From: CAZYAK01 sp964645935
Lineage (GTDB): Bacteria > Patescibacteriota > Gracilibacteria > Peribacterales > Peribacteraceae
Length of the DNA: 26,671 nt
NCBI GenBank assembly: GCA_964645935.1
Contig: CAZYAK010000015.1
Coordinates: 1-26,671, forward strand
Reading direction: 5' to 3'
Below are positions 1 to 7,386 of this stretch, in pieces (position 1 is the stretch's first letter; each line of letters starts with the position of its first letter). The notes beneath the pieces were generated by a model. The model searched no databases. It saw only the letters and a program-made list of their open reading frames with translations, and was not told where the DNA came from. The translations under genes and the position numbers were made by a program.

Positions 1-677
1 TGGAGGACGATGGCGGTGTCCTCCACGGTCTTGCAGATGGGGCCGATCGTATCGAGCGAGCTGGCCATGCTCATTACCCCGTAGCGGCTGGTGCGGCCGT
101 AGGTGGTGCGGATGCCCACCACACCGCAGAAGCCCGCTGGCTGGCGGATGGAGCCCCCTGTATCCGTCGCGAGGCCGAAGAACGCTTCGTCGGCTGCTAC
201 GCCCGCGGCGGAGCCTCCGGAGGACCCTCCAGCGACGCGGGAGGTATCCCAGGGGTTGCGAGTCACGCCGTAGCAGGAGGTCTCCGTGGAGGCTCCCATG
301 GTGAACTCGTCCGTGTTGCTCTTGGCGACACTCACGGCTCCGGCGGCCTTTAGGCGCTGTACAGTGGTGGAATCGTAGGGCGGGATGTAGTTCTTGTTGC
401 GCAGGATGTTGGAGCAGGCGGTGGTGGGGACCCCCGCCTCGTTGTAGACGTCTTTCACCAGGTAGGGGATGCCCGAGAGGGGATGCGTGAAGTCCCCCTT
501 CTTGTCGATCTCCTTGGCTTGGATACGGGCTCGATCGAAGTTCTTGTGGACGATGGCGTTGAGTTTGGGGTCCACCGCCTCGATGCGTGCGATGGAGGCC
601 TCCGTCAGCTCCACGGCGGAGATCTCCTTCTTGCGGAGCTTCTCGTTAGCCTCGGTGATGGTGAGGGCGTGCAACAT
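1..677 (-). CDS. gatA: Aspartyl/glutamyl-tRNA amidotransferase subunit A, 3' end outside window
   Basis: Amidase subunit of the GatCAB complex, which converts Glu-tRNA(Gln) or Asp-tRNA(Asn) to the amidated form in the cytoplasm. The visible 225 residues carry the amidase signature: Lys75 in YLVKDVYN, the cis-Ser around 152 in AGGSSGGSAAG and the nucleophile Ser176 in DTGGSIRQPAG, with spacing close to known GatA proteins. The start ATG lies 5 nt after the gatC stop, without a Shine-Dalgarno site, so translation is probably coupled to gatC. The gene continues beyond base 1 and about half of the usual ~480 residues is missing. gatB is not in the window. Confidence 0.96.
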   Translation of the reverse strand, partial: MLHALTITEANEKLRKKEISAVELTEASIARIEAVDPKLNAIVHKNFDRARIQAKEIDKKGDFTHPLSGIPYLVKDVYNEAGVPTTACSNILRNKNYIPPYDSTTVQRLKAAGAVSVAKSNTDEFTMGASTETSCYGVTRNPWDTSRVAGGSSGGSAAGVAADEAFFGLATDTGGSIRQPAGFCGVVGIRTTYGRTSRYGVMSMASSLDTIGPICKTVEDTAIVL

Positions 678-682
678 GGCGG

Positions 683-976
683 TCAGCCGTGGGCGGAGGG
701 GCTCACGATCTGGTGGTCGGCGAGGGGCAGGGGGCTCGTCCCCAGGAGCGCGTCGGGCGATGTGGAGTCGGGGCGGATGACGTCTTCGCGGAAGGAGTTC
801 TTCAAACCCGTCACCTGGGCCGTGGCGACGATGCCTTTGGTGTCCACCTCCGTGAGCATGTCCACGTACTGAAGGATGCCCGTGAGTTGCGGCGCGAACA
901 TCGCCACCTCCTCGTCGGTAAGACGGAGGCGCGCGAGCTTCGCGATATGCCGGACCTGGTCTGAGGTGAGCGCCAT
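683..976 (-). CDS. gatC: Aspartyl/glutamyl-tRNA amidotransferase subunit C
   Basis: Small (97-residue) subunit that stabilises GatA-GatB in tRNA-dependent amidation. The N-terminus (SDQVRHIAKLARLRLTDEE) and the FREDVIRPD segment are typical of GatC, and the length is normal. It directly precedes gatA on the minus strand. There is no Shine-Dalgarno site; a TAGCAT hexamer ends 9 nt upstream of the ATG, which would give a leaderless or nearly leaderless transcript. Family identity is clear; the promoter is an inference. Confidence 0.95.
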   Translation of the reverse strand: MALTSDQVRHIAKLARLRLTDEEVAMFAPQLTGILQYVDMLTEVDTKGIVATAQVTGLKNSFREDVIRPDSTSPDALLGTSPLPLADHQIVSPSAHG

Positions 977-985
977 GACCGCACG

Positions 986-991
986 ATGCTA
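986..991 (-). promoter_or_regulatory. -10-like element of gatCA
   Basis: TAGCAT on the minus strand with 9 nt to the gatC ATG. It belongs to the series of -10-like hexamers close to start codons in this window. No good -35 was found. Confidence 0.4.
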
Positions 992-1114
992 GTGCAGCGG
1001 GCCCCCCGGCGGAAGGGTTTTGCAGTACTTCGGACAGCGGCCCGTTTCTCTCGTCGTAACCCTCTTCCCACCCCCCCCATGGTGCTCCACACCGACTCCT
1101 GCATGCACTCCCTC

Positions 1115-1456
1115 TTAGAACGGGAAAGTGCCCCCCTGTTTCTCGCCCAGATCCGCGTGCAGAGCCCCCACGCTGCGGATCGTCTCGACGCGCTTGGTGA
1201 TGCGGTCGGCCGAGGCACTGATGCGTACATCGGCTCCGTCCTCCGGCAGTACCGCCGTCTCGTCTTGGGCATCGTGGACGGTGACCGGTACGAGGGCCGT
1301 CCTGCCAGTCGCCAGCTGCCCAAGAAATCGGGCAGCCACCGAGACCGACGCGGACACCGCTAACATCCCCACCGTGAAGCGATCCTCACGGGATGTGTGG
1401 TTTGCTGTACCAGCGCCTGCGGGGGCACAGATGTCGGCCAAACCGGACATCGGCAT
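1115..1456 (-). CDS. Small protein of unknown function, possible membrane anchor
   Basis: A 113-residue reading frame divergent from rnpA (35 nt apart) and 138 bp upstream of gatC on the same strand. I do not recognise the family. A moderately hydrophobic stretch (about residues 28-48, VGMLAVSASVSVAARFL) could be a signal anchor, followed by a hydrophilic part with an acidic/basic mix. The ATG at 1456 has a Shine-Dalgarno-like GGGAGAGG ending 8 nt upstream, rare in this window. An ATG at 1366 would give an 83-residue protein beginning at the hydrophobic segment. Residue composition looks like real coding, unlike the opposite strand. rpmH, which often sits next to rnpA, is not here. Confidence 0.45.
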   Translation of the reverse strand: MPMSGLADICAPAGAGTANHTSREDRFTVGMLAVSASVSVAARFLGQLATGRTALVPVTVHDAQDETAVLPEDGADVRISASADRITKRVETIRSVGALHADLGEKQGGTFPF

Positions 1457-1478
1457 GGCGAAAGCCTCTCCCACTCCG

Positions 1479-1484
1479 TACAAT
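1479..1484 (+). promoter_or_regulatory. -10 element of rnpA (leaderless geometry)
   Basis: TACAAT followed by 7 nt and then the rnpA ATG at 1492. Transcription would start at or next to the start codon. It also supports 1492 over the longer in-frame starts. Confidence 0.55.
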
Positions 1485-1491
1485 CCGCTCG

Positions 1492-1896
1492 ATGCGCATC
1501 CTCCGTCTCCGCGGCCGCAAGACCTGCGACCGCCTGCTCCGCCAGGGGTCGGTGTGGAAGGGGCGCACGATGGTCGTGCGCTGGATGGTGGGGCACCCCC
1601 GGCATCCATCCTCGCAACTGAGCGCTGATGCCCTCTACGTCGGTACGATCGCGTCCACCAAGCTCGACAAGTCCGCGGTCACCCGCAACCGCATGCGACG
1701 CCGCTGCCGCGAGGCTTTGCGCGTCACGTGCGCGCTGCTTCCGGCGGACCACATTCGAGGAGGCATGCAGTTGTTGATCGCGCCGCGCTCCTCTAGCCTG
1801 AAAGCCCCCTTTGAGGAGATCCAAGCGGATATCCGGGGATTCCTCTCTTCCCGCGCCCATGTCCACGCCCCAGAAGCCCGCCTCCCGCGCCAGTAA
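1492..1896 (+). CDS. rnpA: Ribonuclease P protein component
   Basis: Protein subunit of RNase P, which helps the catalytic RNA trim tRNA 5' leaders. The 134-residue product is basic and contains the family's signature helix (KSAVTRNRMRRRCREALR, about residues 60-77), preceded by the usual N-terminal strand region. The ATG at 1492 is chosen because it gives the normal length and a TACAAT box lies 7 nt upstream; an upstream in-frame ATG at 1393 would add unrelated sequence. The last 38 bp overlap the start of yidC in another frame, the common rnpA-yidC arrangement. Confidence 0.9.
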   Translation: MRILRLRGRKTCDRLLRQGSVWKGRTMVVRWMVGHPRHPSSQLSADALYVGTIASTKLDKSAVTRNRMRRRCREALRVTCALLPADHIRGGMQLLIAPRSSSLKAPFEEIQADIRGFLSSRAHVHAPEARLPRQ

Positions 1897-3190
1897 CCTC
1901 CTCCAGTTCGCCCTCATCTTCGCAACGGTGTACATCGGGAGCCAGCTCGTGCTGCGCTACGTCTTTCCGCAGCAGTTTGGCGGACAGCCTGCACCCACTG
2001 GTGTCACCATGACGTTCCAGGCACCCAGCATCACCACCGGGCACTTCCCGGTGCTCGTCTTCGAAAACCACACTGCCACCGGGTTCGTCTTGCCCGCACG
2101 TTGCCCTGCGCTTCCCGTGGAGATCTCCGTAGTGGAGGCGGCTGGCACTCCCACGGAGAAGCTCACGCCTGTCACTGCCAGCGGTGCCGTCACGGGCTGC
2201 GACAGCGCCTCTGTCTCCTTGCCCCCAGGCGGCAAAAAGGAGGTGAGTCTCATCGCCTGGAAGCAGGCCCTCTTCTCGCGCCCGGGTACCTATGAGGTGC
2301 GCGTGCCGGGTACTCTGCTGCCAGCCTCCGGGAGCGGCGTGACGGCCCCCTCCGGGTCGGGTGCCGCGGTGGCCCCCATGAAGCCCTCCGACCTCGTGGC
2401 GCGCGTCTCCATCACGGAGCCGGGGCCCTTCACCAAGCTCTTCCGCGTCTTCATCCTGGCGCCGTTTCTCAACTTCCTCATTTTCATCGCGTCGCTGCTG
2501 CCAGGCCATAACCTCGGCATCGCGATCATCATCATCACGCTCGTCATCAAGGCGCTCCTCTACATCCCCACCAAGCAGGCCCTGGAGGGCCAGAAGAAGA
2601 TGCAGCTCCTCCAGCCCAAGATGGACGCCCTCAAGAAGCAGTACCCCGACAACCCCCAAAAGGTGCAGGAGGAGACCATGAAGCTCTGGAAAGAGTACAA
2701 GGTGAACCCGTTCCAGAGCTGTTTGCCCACGCTGGTGCAGCTGCCCATTCTCATCGGCTTGTACTACACCATCCGCGACAGCAGCACGCTTGCCGCCTCG
2801 CAGCACCTGCTCTACCCGGTGTACCAAAACCTCTCCTGGGACTTCGGCACGTCGTTTTTGGGACTGAACCTGCTGGAGCCAGCGATGTACATCATGCCCC
2901 CCATCCTGGTGGTGTTGCAGTTCTTGCAAATGAAGCTCGCGTTCAGCATCCAGGAACGTAAGAAAAAGAAAGACGTCATCGACGTCGCCGCCAAGGGCGA
3001 GAAGCCCAAGAAGGACATGTCCGCCATGGCCTCCCAGCAGCAGGTCATGCTCTATGGCCTCCCGCTCATGATCGGCTTCTTTGCCCTCTCGCTACCCGCC
3101 GCCGTCTCCCTGTACTGGGGCGTTTCCACCATCTTTGGCATCGTCCAGCAGGTACTGGTGAACCGCGAGCACCTCACGGTGAAGTCCTGA
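1859..3190 (+). CDS. yidC: Membrane protein insertase YidC/Oxa1
   Basis: Inserts and folds membrane proteins in the cytoplasmic membrane, with or without SecYEG. The product has 443 residues: an N-terminal membrane segment (about 14-34), a short extracytoplasmic region (to about 190), then the Oxa1 core with hydrophobic segments near 197-240, 289-306, 343-360 and 393-435. The cytoplasmic hairpin between them is rich in Lys/Gln (QKKMQLLQPKMDALKKQYPD). The extracytoplasmic domain is much smaller than in Proteobacteria. The ATG at 1859 overlaps the rnpA end and is preceded by a pyrimidine tract rather than a Shine-Dalgarno site; an upstream in-frame ATG at 1811 lies deeper in rnpA and is less likely. 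Confidence 0.94.
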   Translation: MSTPQKPASRASNLLQFALIFATVYIGSQLVLRYVFPQQFGGQPAPTGVTMTFQAPSITTGHFPVLVFENHTATGFVLPARCPALPVEISVVEAAGTPTEKLTPVTASGAVTGCDSASVSLPPGGKKEVSLIAWKQALFSRPGTYEVRVPGTLLPASGSGVTAPSGSGAAVAPMKPSDLVARVSITEPGPFTKLFRVFILAPFLNFLIFIASLLPGHNLGIAIIIITLVIKALLYIPTKQALEGQKKMQLLQPKMDALKKQYPDNPQKVQEETMKLWKEYKVNPFQSCLPTLVQLPILIGLYYTIRDSSTLAASQHLLYPVYQNLSWDFGTSFLGLNLLEPAMYIMPPILVVLQFLQMKLAFSIQERKKKKDVIDVAAKGEKPKKDMSAMASQQQVMLYGLPLMIGFFALSLPAAVSLYWGVSTIFGIVQQVLVNREHLTVKS

Positions 3191-3221
3191 CGCAAGACCC
3201 CGGATCCCTCCAGGAGCCTCC

Positions 3222-3249
3222 CCACGACCCCTCCAAGAAGGGGTCGTGG
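3222..3249 (+). terminator. Stem-loop after yidC
   Basis: Perfect 10-bp stem (CCACGACCCC / GGGGTCGTGG) with an 8-nt loop, 31 nt after the yidC stop. The T tract is poor, so it may act as a 3' end stabiliser rather than a full intrinsic terminator. Confidence 0.5.
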
Positions 3250-3388
3250 TTCGTGAACAGGGTATTTTGGCTTTCATCAGGGCTGGAGAGGGGATAAGGA
3301 CTGCCCTAATAGCCCTCTGGAGAGGCTCCTCGGAGGCCTTCTGGTGGGCATCTGATGGGCCTCCGAAGAGGGCAAATAGGGCTCCCAA

Positions 3389-3413
3389 AAGAGCCGGAGG
3401 GCATCCGGCTCTT
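3389..3413 (-). terminator. Stem-loop terminator of the aldolase gene
   Basis: Perfect 10-bp stem (AAGAGCCGGA / TCCGGCTCTT) with a 5-nt loop. Read on the minus strand it ends in CTCTTTT, 23 nt past the aldolase stop codon. Confidence 0.6.
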
Positions 3414-3435
3414 GGGCTAGGGCTGAACCGCTGTC

Positions 3436-4503
3436 TTAGGCCACCGTGACGTCCTCGCAGAGGTACACGTCCTGGATGGCGTGAAGGATCTCCACCCCTT
3501 CCTCGCGGGTTTTCTGGAAGGCCTTCCGTCCGGAGATGAGGCCTGCTCCGCCTGCGCGCTTGTTGATGACGGCGGTCATCACCGCCTGCTGCAGGTCGTT
3601 CTCGCCCGAGGCGCCGCCAGAGTTGATGAGGCCCACGCGTCCCATGTAGCAATTGGCTACCTGGTAGCGTGTGAGGTCGATGGGGTGGTCCGACGTGAGC
3701 TCGGAGTAGACGCGCTTATCGGTCTTGCCGTAGGACGACTCTTGGCCGAGCGCGAGATAGCCGCCGTTGTTCTCGGGGAGCTTCTGCTTGATGATGTCGG
3801 CTTCGATGGTCACTCCCAGGTGGTTGGCCTGGCCTGTGAGATCGGCGGAGACGTGGAAGTCCTTACCGTCCTTCTTGAACGACGTGCTGCGCAGGTAGCA
3901 CCACAGGACCGTAAAGAGCCCCAGCTGGTGGGCCTCCTCGAACGCCTTGGCCACATCGACGATCTGGCGGCCGGATTCGGGAGAGCCAAAGTAGATGGTG
4001 GCGCCGACGCCCGCCGCGCCCATGCTCTTCGCTTGTGCCGGGGATGCGAACATGATCTGGTCGAACTTGTTGGGGTAGGTGAGCAGCTCGTTATGGTTGA
4101 GCTTCACGATGAAGGGGATCTTCTCGGCGTACTTCTTGGAGACCATCCCCAGCACCCCCACCGTGGAGGCCACCGCGTTACAGCCGCCTTCAATGGCCAA
4201 TTTGACGATGTTCTCGGGATCGAAGTAGTCGGGGTTCTTGGCGAAGGAGGCCCCCGCAGAGTGCTCGATACCCTGATCCACCGGGAGGATGGAGAGGTAG
4301 CCGGTGTTGGCCAGGCGACCGTGGCCGTACAACGCCTGGAGGTTCGCGACCACCTTGGCGGAACGATCGGACATGCCGAAGCACTTCTGGATCGTCTGCA
4401 TGCTCGGCACGTGCAAACGTGCTTTGGGGATGGTCTTGCACTCGTGCGCCAGGAGTCCGGCCTGGTCACCGAGGGTCCGCTTGATGTCGGCGAGCTTCAT
4501 CAT
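3436..4503 (-). CDS. fbaB: Class I fructose-bisphosphate aldolase, DhnA/FbaB type
   Basis: Cleaves fructose 1,6-bisphosphate to the two triose phosphates through a Schiff base, in glycolysis or gluconeogenesis. The 354-355 residues are colinear with the E. coli FbaB sequence as I remember it: TGYLSILPVDQGIEHSAGASF, IPFIVKLNHNELLTYPN, GATIYFGSPES, SADLTGQANHLG, NCYMGRVGLINSGG and INKRAGGAGLISGRKAFQK. By family knowledge the Schiff-base Lys should lie in ADIIKQKLPENNGG. Two adjacent ATGs (4503, 4500) are possible. A longer in-frame extension to 5220 runs antisense to the methyltransferase gene and is not used. The leader is pyrimidine-rich (TTTTCCC and a C tract) and lacks a Shine-Dalgarno site. 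Confidence 0.95.
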   Translation of the reverse strand: MMKLADIKRTLGDQAGLLAHECKTIPKARLHVPSMQTIQKCFGMSDRSAKVVANLQALYGHGRLANTGYLSILPVDQGIEHSAGASFAKNPDYFDPENIVKLAIEGGCNAVASTVGVLGMVSKKYAEKIPFIVKLNHNELLTYPNKFDQIMFASPAQAKSMGAAGVGATIYFGSPESGRQIVDVAKAFEEAHQLGLFTVLWCYLRSTSFKKDGKDFHVSADLTGQANHLGVTIEADIIKQKLPENNGGYLALGQESSYGKTDKRVYSELTSDHPIDLTRYQVANCYMGRVGLINSGGASGENDLQQAVMTAVINKRAGGAGLISGRKAFQKTREEGVEILHAIQDVYLCEDVTVA

Positions 4504-4529
4504 GAGGGGGGAGCGGGAAAAGTGGCTGC

Positions 4530-4535
4530 AGTGTA
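4530..4535 (-). promoter_or_regulatory. -10-like element of the aldolase gene
   Basis: TACACT on the minus strand, 26 nt before the ATG at 4503. Transcription from it would give a leader of about 20 nt that is mostly C and T. Confidence 0.4.
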
Positions 4536-4560
4536 CCATGTGGGAATGGGTGTGATGTTT

Positions 4561-4588
4561 TTGACAAAATACATAAATAGTGTACATT
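4561..4588 (+). promoter_or_regulatory. Sigma70-type promoter, leaderless geometry
   Basis: TTGACA (4561-4566), a 16-nt spacer, TACATT (4583-4588), then 8 nt to the ATG at 4597. This is the clearest case in the window of a consensus promoter placing the transcript start at the start codon. Confidence 0.75.
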
Positions 4589-4596
4589 GCTCCTCT

Positions 4597-5292
4597 ATGT
4601 CCTCTAGCCGTCACCGGGAAGCACAGCGCCTCGTAGACAAGGCCCAGGAAGAAATCGATACTCGCTTTCCGCCCCCGGTGGAGTCCATCAACCGCAAAAT
4701 GCGCTTCCAGTACTGGCGGCTTTTCTGGGCGACCGAGGGTTTCACGAGGCTGCCCGGAAAGGACATCTTGGACATCGGATGCGGTGCCAGGCCACGCCCC
4801 CAGCGCGAGGGCGCACCGCTTGAGCACTCGGGCCCGGGGCGCATGTACGAACCCTGGTTTTCCCGCTTCGCCGCAGCAGCCGGCGCCCATGTCATTGGCA
4901 TCGATCGGCGCCCCAGCGCCGACGAGAACTACACCCATGTGCAGGGCAACATCCTGGATCCCGAGATCCTCGACCGTTTTGACGACAAGACCTTCGATAT
5001 CGTCAACAGCTCTGCCTTCCTTGTCGCTCCCTATCGGCAAAAACTGGACGCACTGGGCCTCAACGTGACTGCCCCCGAGATTCTCGACCAGCTCGACGAG
5101 AAGCAGCTTACCATACTGGACGAGCGCATCACCGAGCAGGTCACGCGCCTGCTGCGCGACGGTGGCTATTTTTTCTATAATGAGAGCATATACCGCAAGG
5201 ACGAGGCAGGTGTGCTGCACTCCGTGCCACGTGCCACGCTCGTTGCCCAGGAGGGATTCCCGGTGATGCCCTCGCGCGACAGCACGGAGTAG
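4597..5292 (+). CDS. SAM-dependent methyltransferase-like protein
   Basis: 231 residues with a Rossmann-type methyltransferase core: motif I ILDIGCGA near residue 57, the acidic strand end HVIGIDRRP near 100, a residue-120s NILDPEIL segment and motif IV-like FDIVNSSAF near 131. The substrate cannot be told. The segment between motif I and the second strand contains an acidic and Gly/Pro-rich insert. The long upstream in-frame extension (from 3481) is antisense to the aldolase gene and is rejected, because a consensus promoter ends 8 nt before 4597. It is divergent from the aldolase gene and followed by a small gene with its own promoter. Confidence 0.75.
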   Translation: MSSSRHREAQRLVDKAQEEIDTRFPPPVESINRKMRFQYWRLFWATEGFTRLPGKDILDIGCGARPRPQREGAPLEHSGPGRMYEPWFSRFAAAAGAHVIGIDRRPSADENYTHVQGNILDPEILDRFDDKTFDIVNSSAFLVAPYRQKLDALGLNVTAPEILDQLDEKQLTILDERITEQVTRLLRDGGYFFYNESIYRKDEAGVLHSVPRATLVAQEGFPVMPSRDSTE

Positions 5293-5332
5293 GGCGAGTG
5301 CGCGAAAGGCGACTTGTGGGCCCGTTTTTTGC

Positions 5333-5338
5333 TATACT
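5333..5338 (+). promoter_or_regulatory. Extended -10 promoter of the 60-residue gene
   Basis: TGC-TATACT, an extended -10, with a T run just upstream and no good -35 at the usual distance. The start would give a leader of about 65 nt holding the hairpin at 5355-5376. Confidence 0.55.
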
Positions 5339-5354
5339 GGTGTCGGTTTCCCGT

Positions 5355-5376
5355 GGCCGCCGAAGGATCGGTGGCC
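5355..5376 (+). promoter_or_regulatory. Leader hairpin upstream of the 60-residue gene
   Basis: GGCCGCCG and CGGTGGCC pair over 8 bp (one G-U) around the loop AAGGAT. The loop itself resembles a Shine-Dalgarno sequence. The real ribosome site (AGGAAAGGG) lies 25 nt further on. A regulatory role is a guess. Confidence 0.35.
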
Positions 5377-5409
5377 GTTGTGGAGACTGCACATAGGAAA
5401 GGGTGCACC

Positions 5410-5592
5410 ATGAGAGACGGAGTCTCTACAATCCGGATACCCACCCCGGAGTACCGAAGGCTCGAGCAGACTGTCGAGTTGCTGGTACAGAGTGGGATCC
5501 CCGATTGGGCCCTCAGGGCCCTGATCGAGGAGAAAATTCGAACCGACCTTGCCCAAGATGAGGCGAAGCGTCGGATCCCGAGCCTCAACTGA
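5410..5592 (+). CDS. Small helical protein of unknown function (60 aa)
   Basis: 60 residues, charged and predicted largely helical: a short N-terminal strand-like part (STIRIPTPEYRRLEQ) followed by two amphipathic helices (VELLVQSGIPDWALRALIEEKIRTDLAQDEAKRR in overview). I do not recognise it; the size and shape would suit a ribbon-helix-helix or antitoxin-like protein, but no partner toxin is adjacent. It has the only convincing Shine-Dalgarno site among the plus-strand genes (AGGAAAGGG, 6 nt before the ATG), its own extended -10 promoter and an intrinsic terminator, so it is a self-contained unit. Confidence 0.7.
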   Translation: MRDGVSTIRIPTPEYRRLEQTVELLVQSGIPDWALRALIEEKIRTDLAQDEAKRRIPSLN

Positions 5593-5603
5593 GGGGCTCC
5601 TCC

Positions 5604-5637
5604 GGTACCGCTTGCTTAGCACGCGGTACCGACTTTT
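5604..5637 (+). terminator. Intrinsic terminator of the 60-residue gene
   Basis: Perfect 8-bp stem GGTACCGC / GCGGTACC with an 11-nt loop followed by GACTTTT, 12 nt after the stop codon. Confidence 0.7.
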
Positions 5638-5906
5638 CCACATCCATTGTGCACAACGCTCCGTATGTCCTTTCTGGGGCACGTGAAGGCGATGCGTCAT
5701 CCGGGTGAAGCATGGTTGTCATCTTCTCCTGTACGGGAACGCGCTCGCGACCGTCTCGCACTCCAAAGCCCTCCGGGGTTGCAGGGCGCGTCAGGGTGCC
5801 CCATTGGCGTTGCCCGGGGCATTGCGTGCGCTTCTCCACGTCTTCTCCTCGAAATCGTCGCGTCAGTACGAGCCTCGACAAGAGGTAAAGCGGAATGACC
5901 ATCTGG
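5638..5906. other. Spacer before cysS, no gene seen
   Basis: About 270 bp between the terminator of the small gene and the cysS promoter. Reading frames here have unnatural composition on both strands. I see no tRNA-like fold and no strong repeat. Confidence 0.5.
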
Positions 5907-5912
5907 TATGCT
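5907..5912 (+). promoter_or_regulatory. -10 element of cysS (leaderless geometry)
   Basis: TATGCT followed by 7 nt and the cysS ATG at 5920. An in-frame upstream ATG lies inside this box and would be a false start. Confidence 0.55.
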
Positions 5913-5919
5913 CACGCTC

Positions 5920-7386
5920 ATGGCGCTCGTCCTCTACAACACCTTCTCCAAGCGCGAAGAACCCTTCGTGCCGCTGGTGCCCGGGACCGCGCGCCTCTAC
6001 ACCTGCGGACCCACGGTCTATGGACGTCCGCACATCGGTAACTACTCGTCGTTCCTCATGGCCGATCTCCTCCGCCGCTGGCTGGAGGCGGGACACGGTC
6101 TCAAGGTCACGCACGTGAAGAACATTACCGACGTGGGCCACCTCGTCGCGGATCGCGACACGGGCGAGGACAAGATCGAGAAGCAAGCGCGCGAGGAGTT
6201 CGGGAGGGTCTCCATGGAGAGCGTCCTCGGCATCGCCCGCAAGTACGAGGCGGAGTACGTGCAAGATGAGCGCACCCTCAACCTGGTGGAACCCGAACAC
6301 CGCCCGCGCGCGACGGAGTACATCCCGCAGATGCGGGAGATGACGGAGGCGCTTCTCGCGAGCGGACACGCCTACGCCACGGACGATGGCGTGTACTTTG
6401 ATGTGCAGAGGTTTCCCGCATATGGAAGCCTTTCCGGCAACACTGTCGAGAACCTCGCTGCGGGTGCGCGCGTGGCCGTCGACGAACGCAAGCGCCACCC
6501 CGCGGACTTTGCCCTCTGGAAATTCTGCGTGGGCCCAAACGCTCAGCATGTCCTGCGTTGGCCGTCGCCCAAGGGCCCCGCCGGCGAGACGCACCCCGAC
6601 GGCTTCCCGGGATGGCACATCGAGTGCTCCGCGATGTCGCGCGCGTTGCTGGGAGACACCTTCGATATTCACACCGGCGGCGAGGACAACATCTTCCCGC
6701 ATCACGAGTGCGAGATCGCGCAGAGCGAGAGCGTAACCGGCAAGCCTTTCGTACGCGCGTGGGTGCACAAGCGGAGGATCGACCTCGCCGGCGAGAAGAT
6801 GAGCAAGAGCCTCGGCAACGTCCTCACGCTCGCGCATGTGTTGGAGAAGGGATACTCCGCGCAGGACCTTCGGTACTACCTACTCTCCGTGCATTACCGT
6901 ACCAACCTCAAGTTCACCTGGAAGGGGATCGACGATGCGCACAAAGCTCGTCGAAAAATTTTGGAATGGATGCAAATGGGATGGAGCGCGGGCCCTCACG
7001 TTGGTTCACATCTCAAGCATGCTCAGGTCGAAGATCTCATGCTCATGAGCAATCATTTTAGAGAAGCGATGGATGCCGACCTCAATACGTCGGCGGCGTT
7101 AGCGGCTGTATTTGAGTGCGTGAATTATTCGTATTCGCATGCAGTCTCTGGACCAGCTCTTCGAGCGGTTGAAGAGTTCATACAGCTCGTTCGAGACACA
7201 CTTGGGTGCTTTGATGTTGAGCAAGAGCAAGCCATTCCTGAGGATGTGAATGCGCTGCTCACTCAGCGCGTTCGCGCTCGCTCAGAAAAAAACTTTGCGG
7301 AGTCAGACCGACTGCGTGATGAGCTGGCGAAGCGTGGGTATGAAGTGAAGGATGTCGCAGGGGGTCAGCAGGTGAAAAAGATGTGA
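5920..7386 (+). CDS. cysS: Cysteinyl-tRNA synthetase
   Basis: Charges tRNA(Cys) with cysteine in the cytoplasm. The 488-residue class I enzyme has normal length. It shows the zinc-ligand region (YTCGPTVYG, Cys29; HIECSAMS; HHECEIAQ), the HIGH-like signature HIGN (38-41) and KMSKS (293-297). The ATG at 5920 is used instead of 5908, because TATGCT at 5907-5912 fits a -10 box 7 nt upstream. From about 6940 (residue ~341, start of the C-terminal helical domain) base composition drops to roughly half GC and codon use changes (ttt, aga, caa, gta), though the protein still reads as CysS to its end (FAESDRLRDELAKRGYEVKD). This could mark a recombination joint. Confidence 0.95.
   Translation: MALVLYNTFSKREEPFVPLVPGTARLYTCGPTVYGRPHIGNYSSFLMADLLRRWLEAGHGLKVTHVKNITDVGHLVADRDTGEDKIEKQAREEFGRVSMESVLGIARKYEAEYVQDERTLNLVEPEHRPRATEYIPQMREMTEALLASGHAYATDDGVYFDVQRFPAYGSLSGNTVENLAAGARVAVDERKRHPADFALWKFCVGPNAQHVLRWPSPKGPAGETHPDGFPGWHIECSAMSRALLGDTFDIHTGGEDNIFPHHECEIAQSESVTGKPFVRAWVHKRRIDLAGEKMSKSLGNVLTLAHVLEKGYSAQDLRYYLLSVHYRTNLKFTWKGIDDAHKARRKILEWMQMGWSAGPHVGSHLKHAQVEDLMLMSNHFREAMDADLNTSAALAAVFECVNYSYSHAVSGPALRAVEEFIQLVRDTLGCFDVEQEQAIPEDVNALLTQRVRARSEKNFAESDRLRDELAKRGYEVKDVAGGQQVKKM

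Larger units (their letters stand above)
3191..3435. other. Folded spacer between convergent yidC and aldolase genes
   Basis: No gene is seen in these 245 bp. The spacer carries three nested or successive perfect inverted repeats: 3222-3231 with 3240-3249; 3312-3318 with 3367-3373 enclosing 3331-3338 with 3358-3365; and 3389-3398 with 3404-3413. The outer ones suit terminators. The middle two-stem structure is unexplained and could belong to a read-through 3' UTR or a small RNA. Confidence 0.5.

Noticed and set aside
3481..4596. In-frame extension of the methyltransferase gene on the plus strand
   Set aside because: It lies antisense to the clearly identified aldolase gene, and a consensus promoter ends 8 nt before the ATG at 4597.
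4504..5220. In-frame upstream extension of the aldolase gene on the minus strand
   Set aside because: Antisense to the methyltransferase; the DhnA family N-terminus fits the start at 4500 or 4503.
5863..6837. 324-residue minus-strand frame opposite cysS
   Set aside because: Composition (Arg, Val, His, Ala) is that of an antisense shadow of a GC-rich gene; cysS motifs are certain.
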